A stretch of 64,000 nucleotides of DNA, taken from assembly GCA_035652815.1 (NCBI GenBank), contig DASRDB010000001.1:310001-374000 (forward strand), given 5' to 3'. Below the pieces are notes generated by a model that was not told the DNA's origin, searched no databases, and was given only the letters and a program-made list of their open reading frames with translations. Shown here piece by piece: positions 59,404-64,000 of the stretch. Position 1 is the first letter of the stretch. The number at the start of each line of letters is the position of its first letter. The translations under genes were made by a program, and so were the position numbers. Source of the stretch: DASRDB01 sp035652815 (GTDB lineage: Bacteria; Chloroflexota; Ktedonobacteria; Ktedonobacterales; Ktedonobacteraceae).

Positions 59404-60568
59404 TCCGCTTCGCAAATTCATCCGCGTGTCGCAAGCGCTTGCGTATCGAGGGATGACTGTAGAAGAGGAATTCGATGAGAGGCGATGGCTCGACCTCTGC
59501 CAGGTTCTGGTTGGCAAGGCGAGTCATTGCGCTTTTGAACTGCTCGATCATGCCAGTTGATTGCAGGGCGTATTCATCGGCTTGATACTCAATGCGGCGG
59601 CTGTACCCGTTGGTGATGGGCAGGACAATCAGGCCAAGCACGCCAGTAACAGCCAGCAAGAACGGAAGCGTAGCCGCGTCAGACATGCTCATGTAATAAT
59701 GCTGCGTCTCTACGGCCCAGTGCAGCGCGAGGTTCAACAGATACAGGCCAACGACCATCAACGCGGACTGGCTGATAATCAATTTCCAGATATCGCGGTG
59801 AACGTGATGTCCCAGTTCGTGTGCCAGCACCACCTCGATCTCGTCCGGCGTGTAGCGGTCAAGCATCGTATCGCCGACCACAATACGGCGCGTATTGCCG
59901 AGGCCCATCAAAGCCGCATTCGCCATCGTCGTTTTGCGGCTCATCTCAAAGGTGAACACACCGCGCACGCGAGTATGTGCCCGTTCCGCAAGGGCCAGTA
60001 AGCGCCGTGTTAGTTCGCTATCCTCAAGCGGGCGAAATTTGTAGAACAGGGGAAAGATCAACACGGGCGCGAGATTTGCCGCCAGCACCGAGAAGAGCAG
60101 CAGCACAATCGCCACCCATATCCACCACGTCTGCGGCTGCCACGCCAGCAAAGCGTAGATCAGTTCAACCACCAGCGCATCGAAGATCAGGGTCAGAGCC
60201 AGCCCTTTCAGGCGATCACCTATCCACGCTCCCAGAGTCATCGTTGACAGGCCATAGCGATGCGGCAGCACAAATCTGCCGTAGTAGGAGAGCGGAAGCG
60301 TGAGAATATCGTTCGCCAGAATCAGGATATAAAGATAGAACAACACCTGCAAGGGATACCAGCCAGCAATGGGCTGCCAGCTAAAGGGATGCAAGAGATC
60401 GCGCAACCACGTACCCAGCCCCGTAAAAAGCAAGACACAAATACCAATCAGCCCAATGCACAGCCCCACAAAAGATAGGCGGCGATGAATACGCGCGTAT
60501 TCTCTGGCTTTGCGCTGTCGTTCGGGGTCGATTTGTACGTTTTCCTGCGGTGGAATCTGGGTCTCCAT
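59381..60568 (-). CDS. M48 family membrane zinc metalloprotease (Ste24/CAAX-protease-like)
   Basis: Multi-pass membrane peptidase of 395 residues with about six to seven hydrophobic segments. The zinc motif is VVLAHELGHHVHRD and the third ligand Glu lies in EYQADEYAL. The long N-terminal helices and LPLSYYGRFVLPHRYGLS are like eukaryotic Ste24 and bacterial relatives. Probably degrades or processes membrane proteins. ATG 60568. The C-terminus overlaps the LLM gene tail to tail. Confidence 0.93.
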   Translation of the reverse strand: METQIPPQENVQIDPERQRKAREYARIHRRLSFVGLCIGLIGICVLLFTGLGTWLRDLLHPFSWQPIAGWYPLQVLFYLYILILANDILTLPLSYYGRFVLPHRYGLSTMTLGAWIGDRLKGLALTLIFDALVVELIYALLAWQPQTWWIWVAIVLLLFSVLAANLAPVLIFPLFYKFRPLEDSELTRRLLALAERAHTRVRGVFTFEMSRKTTMANAALMGLGNTRRIVVGDTMLDRYTPDEIEVVLAHELGHHVHRDIWKLIISQSALMVVGLYLLNLALHWAVETQHYYMSMSDAATLPFLLAVTGVLGLIVLPITNGYSRRIEYQADEYALQSTGMIEQFKSAMTRLANQNLAEVEPSPLIEFLFYSHPSIRKRLRHADEFAKRIRLVQPS

Positions 60569-60630
60569 GCCTTTGCAACTCCCTGGTGTATGGTACTACT
60601 GGTAAGACTTATTATAACATCAGGGAGTAC

Positions 60631-60692
60631 GTTCATTTGAACACCGACCACCCGCGCAAACGTTTGCGCGGGTGGTCGGTGTTCAAATGAAC
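60631..60692. repeat. 62-bp perfect palindrome
   Basis: Every base from 60631 to 60692 pairs around 60661/60662; the arm starts GTTCATTTGAACACCGACCA and the centre is AAACGTTT. It contains a CCACCCGCGC core resembling the CCCGCAAGGGG family. It lies just downstream of the SnoaL-like gene (stop at 60699) and upstream of the M48 gene, and might end transcription of the former. Confidence 0.85.
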
Positions 60693-60698
60693 AAATTC

Positions 60699-61133
60699 TT
60701 AGCCCATCGCCGGAACGAGGCCAAGCTGTTGCATCATGCTCATAGCGTCATAATAGGTGCGCGTGGCGCTGATCTTGCCGCCGCGAAGCTGATGCACTTC
60801 TACCAGGCGCAGTTCAATCGGGCGGCCAGTTGCGGGAATCATGCCTGCTGGCGTAGCGAGGGGGCCAGTCTGCTTACCCCGACCGGTAAACTCAACGGCT
60901 ACCATGTCATCGGTCGCTATCACGTTGTGTACTTCCAGCTTGCTGTCTGGAAAGGCGGCGGCCCAGCCCTGCAAAGATTGCAGCACGCCTTCGTGACCCC
61001 GCAAGGTCATGCCTGCCGGAACGTTGGTATACTCGCAGTCATCAGTGTAAATTGATGCTACCTGCTCAAAACTCCGGTCATTGAACCCCTGGTAAAGAAT
61101 TGCGACAAGATTCGCGCTGTCCTGTGCTGACAT
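60699..61133 (-). CDS. SnoaL-like (ester cyclase/NTF2-fold) protein
   Basis: A 144-residue NTF2-like protein. IYTDDCEYTNVPAGMTLRGH, LQGWAAAFPDSKLEVHNVIA and VAVEFTGRGKQTGP are characteristic of the SnoaL-like polyketide-cyclase group, whose bacterial members are mostly uncharacterised. ATG 61133 has GGAGA upstream. It is 102 bases downstream of the zinc-ribbon gene on the same strand. Confidence 0.87.
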   Translation of the reverse strand: MSAQDSANLVAILYQGFNDRSFEQVASIYTDDCEYTNVPAGMTLRGHEGVLQSLQGWAAAFPDSKLEVHNVIATDDMVAVEFTGRGKQTGPLATPAGMIPATGRPIELRLVEVHQLRGGKISATRTYYDAMSMMQQLGLVPAMG

Positions 61134-61235
61134 AGACTTCTCCTCTCAGCATTCGTACTCCTCGATAGGCTTTCTTGCCCATCCAACCACAACATACGGA
61201 GCGAATGCTGAGATAGATCAGTTCTATGCCACTTT

Positions 61236-61868
61236 TTATTCAGCCGCGACCTCTGTCCCACACTTAGTGCAGAAGGCGGCTCCCGGACGAACCTCAGCGC
61301 CGCAGTTGGTGCAATGTACCTTTTCCTGTGTCAGAGGCTTGCCGCAATTCGCGCAGTAGCTGTCTCCTGCCTCGTTCTCCGCTTTACAATTGGGGCAGGT
61401 GACAGTATTGGATGGCTGTTTGCCCAGCCATTGGGATGGGAAGGACATATGGTCGGGAGCGGGCGCAGGACGCGCATCGGGGTTTTGCTGGTAAACCAGC
61501 ATATCGAGCGCGTTCATGACCTGCCCGGCCAGTGTGGCCTGCATGACGGCTCCTGCTCCGGCGGTCAGCATCAGAGGCCAGAGAAAAGGAACGAAGAGGC
61601 CAACTGCTCCTACCGCCGCTTTATCAGCCCATTTCTGCTGCCCGATCATTGCCCGCATTCCGTCAGGAGCGCGCTGCATGACAAGGGTAAGCGCGGATTG
61701 CATACCAAGAATGGCGATCACATCGCCGCCCTTTTTCATCTGTACAGTCATTTGATCTCTATTGCCGAAATGTTGTACCTGGTAGCCCTGAGCAGTAAAT
61801 GTGCGCTCAAGCTCAGCCGCCAGTTTTTCAAGGTCAAGATTTGTTGCCGCGTAAAAACGTGTATCCAT
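61236..61868 (-). CDS. Zinc-ribbon protein with unknown N-terminal domain (paralogue A)
   Basis: A 210-residue protein. Residues 1-130 form an undescribed domain starting MDTRFY, with LAAELERTFTAQGYQVQHFG, DQMTVQMKKGGDVIAILGMQ and two hydrophobic stretches around 90-115 (AAVGAVGLFVPFLWPLMLTA). Two zinc ribbons follow (TCPNCKAENEAGDSYCANCG and HCTNCGAEVRPGAAFCTKCG). The N-terminal domain is shared with the FHA protein at 62217. GGAGA precedes ATG 61868. Function unknown; association with the membrane is likely. Confidence 0.82.
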   Translation of the reverse strand: MDTRFYAATNLDLEKLAAELERTFTAQGYQVQHFGNRDQMTVQMKKGGDVIAILGMQSALTLVMQRAPDGMRAMIGQQKWADKAAVGAVGLFVPFLWPLMLTAGAGAVMQATLAGQVMNALDMLVYQQNPDARPAPAPDHMSFPSQWLGKQPSNTVTCPNCKAENEAGDSYCANCGKPLTQEKVHCTNCGAEVRPGAAFCTKCGTEVAAE

Positions 61869-61945
61869 AGAAGTTTCTCCTGTTCTTTACATAGGCATAT
61901 TTTTCGATAAAAAGGGTATGGGTAGATTGCTCCCTAATGGGATTT

Positions 61946-62168
61946 TTGTAGGACGCGATGATGACTTTTGACAACATAACAGAGGAGACTGGCCCCTGTC
62001 ATCCTGAGCGAAGCGAAGGATCTCCGGTAGTGGCACGCGAATCGCCCGGCAAAGAGATCCTTCGCTTCGCTCAGGATGACATGCTGGTGGGACTCCTTTC
62101 GCTTCAGGATGGCATGCCTAATGGGACTCCTTTTTAGTTGTCAAAACGCATCAGCGCGCCCCTACAAA
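61946..62168. repeat. Nested inverted-repeat element, copy 10
   Basis: Outer arms TTTGTAGGACGCGATGATGA (from 61946) continuing TTTTGACAAC, and the complementary end at 62137-62168, enclose the inner element 61997-62081. The inner arms read TGTCATCCTGAGCGAAGCGA and TCGCTTCGCTCAGGATGACA: the C-to-A change is compensated in the other arm. Between the two paralogous zinc-ribbon genes. Confidence 0.87.
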
Positions 62169-62216
62169 TTGATTGCCGGATGCCTGTTATCAACGCCCAG
62201 CAATCAACAAGGGTAT

Positions 62217-63656
62217 CTACAACTTCTTAAAGGTGCAGGTCACTTTACCGAAATGGAGCGTATCGCCATCCTGAATGGGCATAGGCTTGTCGGGGTCGAC
62301 GCGTCTGCCATTGACGCGGGTCGAGTTGGTGCTGTTGAGGTCGGTGACTGTATAGCCGCTGCCAACATGTTCGATGGTGGCATGAATGCGCGAGGTGGTA
62401 TCGCCGCCAGGGATCTTGCTCAGGTCTACCTGCGGATTAATGCCCGGCACGTCGTGATCGACGCGGCCAACCAGGGCCTGTTCGCCGCTCAACTGCACTT
62501 CCTGGCCGTTGCTGAAGATCAGCTTGCCCCAGGGCTTGTTGGGATCGACCGCAGGCTGCTGTGCGGGTTTCGGCTTGATCGGCTGGCGCGGAGCCGGAAT
62601 GGTCTGCGAGTTCGGTGACACCTCTGTCTGCACCGTTGGCTGCGCGCTCTGCGGCGGTGGTGTATAGACCGGCACTTTCGGCGCGGGCGGCGGCGGAGGC
62701 GGCGTGGCTGGCTTAGACGCGCCAGGAATAATCGTCACCGAAGGCTGCGGCATGACCGGCGGCGTCTGCGGTGTTGGCGGCACGTATGGCTGCGGCTTTG
62801 GCGCAGGTGGAGGCGTGGCAGGTTTAGGCGCGGGCTTCGGCGGTGTATACGTTGGAACAGCCTGAGTAGGTGGTTGTGGGGCAGGGCTTGCCTGTGGAAT
62901 CGCGGCCTGCGACGCCGAAAGCGTCTGGAAGGTGGACGCTCCACAATTTGGACAGAATGATACTCCCGGCTTGATCTCCGTTTTGCAATTGGGGCAAAGC
63001 GTCTTCAATGAACGCCCGCAGCCAGTACAGAACGTATCCCCCTCTTCATAAGGTGTATTGCAATTTGGGCAGCGTAACTGTGTCGGCGCGGGAGCAGGCG
63101 CGGCCTGCTGCGCTGGCGGCGTATACACGGGAGTCGGCGGAGTATAGACCGGCGGGGGCGGCGAATAAGCGGGCGGCGTATAGACTGGAACCGAGGACGG
63201 CTGCGCCCACTGCTGTGAAATTTGCGGCACCAGGTGCGCCGGAATAGGGCCAAGCCGCACTTCTGGCTTCTGCTGCCGCACCAACCAGTCTACTTCGTTC
63301 AAGACCTGGTTGCCCAGGCTCGCCTGTCGAATCGCTCCGGCTCCGGCAGTCAGCATCAAGGGCCAGAGGACGGGCGCGGCCACCAGGCCAACTGCGCCAA
63401 CCGCCGCTTTATCAATCCACTTCTGCTGGCCAATCATCGCCACCGTGCCGCCCGCCAATCGCTGAATAATGACGCTGAGAGCAGCCTGCATACCCACCAG
63501 AGCAGCAAGATCGCCGCCCTTCTTTAACTGCACCATCATCTGGTCTTTGTTGCCAATCGACTGCACCTCGTATCCCTGCATTCGATACTTCTGCTCTAGA
63601 TCGCTGGCAAGCCGCTCGATATCAATCTCTTCAGAGTTATAAAATCTGGCGTCCAT
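62217..63656 (-). CDS. FHA-domain protein with zinc ribbons and shared N-terminal domain (paralogue B)
   Basis: A 479-residue protein. Residues 1-135 match the N-terminal domain of the neighbouring 61236 protein (MDARFY, LEQKYRMQGYEVQSIGNKDQ, VQLKKGGDLAALVGMQAAL, AVGAVGLVAAPVLWPLMLTA). Then come a Pro/Tyr-rich stretch, two zinc ribbons (RCPNCNTPYEEGDTFCTGCG, LCPNCKTEIKPGVSFCPNCG), a long Pro-rich linker and a C-terminal FHA domain with ALVGRVDHD, SRIHATIEH and NSTRVNGRRV. FHA binds phosphothreonine, so the PASTA kinase at 24681 or others could act on its partners. AGGAG precedes ATG 63656. Confidence 0.9.
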   Translation of the reverse strand: MDARFYNSEEIDIERLASDLEQKYRMQGYEVQSIGNKDQMMVQLKKGGDLAALVGMQAALSVIIQRLAGGTVAMIGQQKWIDKAAVGAVGLVAAPVLWPLMLTAGAGAIRQASLGNQVLNEVDWLVRQQKPEVRLGPIPAHLVPQISQQWAQPSSVPVYTPPAYSPPPPVYTPPTPVYTPPAQQAAPAPAPTQLRCPNCNTPYEEGDTFCTGCGRSLKTLCPNCKTEIKPGVSFCPNCGASTFQTLSASQAAIPQASPAPQPPTQAVPTYTPPKPAPKPATPPPAPKPQPYVPPTPQTPPVMPQPSVTIIPGASKPATPPPPPPAPKVPVYTPPPQSAQPTVQTEVSPNSQTIPAPRQPIKPKPAQQPAVDPNKPWGKLIFSNGQEVQLSGEQALVGRVDHDVPGINPQVDLSKIPGGDTTSRIHATIEHVGSGYTVTDLNSTNSTRVNGRRVDPDKPMPIQDGDTLHFGKVTCTFKKL

Positions 63657-63836
63657 AAGTTCTCCTTATTAATATAGGCTTCGTGACACCCTACGTTTTT
63701 TGTCATGCTGCTATTGTATATCGTTTTAGCTATATCTGGTAACATATACGGCTGGCTTTTAAGAAAGTTAGATGACTTCTGAAGGAGATCATGATATGAT
63801 AGCGAACACAGTTTGCTGGATGGAGTTGTTCTTACG

Positions 63837-64000
63837 ATGGGTGACGTTGCGAATTTTGCTGAGTTTTTGACAGGCTTCTTCGCTATTTTTACGCAAAAAA
63901 CGTTCCGGCGCGTTGACTACCTTACCTATTTAAATCTACCAGAGAAAAGTCGAGGCAACGACGAGGCTCCCATCGTTGATACCGCCATTGTCAGTCCACT
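63837..64000 (+). CDS. Start of an unidentified gene, cut by the window end
   Basis: An open frame from ATG 63837 runs off the window after 54 codons, beginning GDVANFAEFLTGFFAIFTQK and continuing YLTYLNLPEKSRGNDEAP. GGAG lies about 11 bases upstream; a TTG at 63813 is an alternative start. The segment slightly recalls the beginning of some Eco57I-like restriction-modification proteins, but too little is present to assign it. Confidence 0.5.
   Translation, partial: MGDVANFAEFLTGFFAIFTQKTFRRVDYLTYLNLPEKSRGNDEAPIVDTAIVSP

Noticed and set aside
59561..60001. Plus-strand frame opposite the M48 protease
   Set aside because: Antisense to HELGHH-containing gene, no recognisable domain.
3472..62168. 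Dispersed repeats as a CRISPR array
   Set aside because: Copies are kilobases apart, are inverted repeats with unique loops, and no cas genes are present.

Overview
The window is a stretch of bacterial chromosome at roughly 55-58% G+C with three clearly AT-richer islands. The gene content is typical of soil Chloroflexota, most likely Ktedonobacteria: two S53 (kumamolisin-type) peptidases, a MalT-like LuxR regulator, a PASTA Ser/Thr kinase, several zinc-ribbon/proline-rich membrane or FHA proteins, an orphan WXG100 protein, GH4 and GH57 glycosidases and an LLM-type F420-dependent oxidoreductase. The taxonomic call is an inference from content; no rRNA or tRNA gene was seen.

Layout. 1-3.4 kb: the 5' part of an S53 peptidase and a DEAD-box helicase with a strong promoter and a long structured leader. 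3.6-6.2 kb: an SDR and an AT-rich type II restriction-modification pair (SPPY methyltransferase plus BglII/BstYI-family endonuclease). 6.2-10.7 kb: MFS transporter, SCP2 protein, GH4 glycosidase and M16 peptidase. 11-18.1 kb: zinc-ribbon membrane protein, decayed HicB, an excisionase-ClpN-ClpN-zinc-ribbon protein, histidine kinase, FmdB protein and UvrC. 18.1-22 kb: an AT-rich island with a winged-helix protein, a secreted protein whose signal peptide is frameshifted, a degenerate FtsY paralogue and a Tn3-type transposase remnant. 22-35.4 kb: WXG100, SelB, PASTA kinase, second S53 peptidase, a glycosyltransferase/GH57 pair, amidohydrolase, CAP lipoprotein and lytic transglycosylase. 35.5-40.8 kb: TetR regulator divergent from a phenylacetyl-CoA epoxygenase operon (paaA-paaD-paaB-paaC) in which PaaD is split into two genes, followed by two crotonase genes. 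41-54.3 kb: lipoprotein, DHFR-like reductase, DrrAB-type ABC exporter, SRPBCC and FAD monooxygenase genes, MalT-like regulator, TipA-like MerR, and a dimethylglycine/sarcosine-dehydrogenase-like enzyme with a choline-kinase-like protein. 54.6-58.2 kb: a second AT-rich island on the minus strand carrying a MauE/MauD-like redox cassette beside a Tat-exported cysteine-rich small protein and an internally duplicated protein. 58.3-64 kb: LLM oxidoreductase, M48 protease, SnoaL-like protein, and two paralogues sharing an undescribed N-terminal domain, one of them fused to FHA.

The chromosome is littered with short non-coding inverted-repeat elements. Ten copies of one family (arms starting TGTCATCCTGAG) occur, several nested inside a second outer inverted repeat (TGTAGGGACGCGATGA). 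Base changes in one arm are matched in the other, so pairing is preserved. Other palindromic families sit at gene ends, where some probably act as terminators.

The best candidates for something new are the MauE/MauD/Cys-rich peptide cassette, the degenerate FtsY paralogue, the split PaaD, the excisionase-Clp fusion, and the covarying nested repeats.
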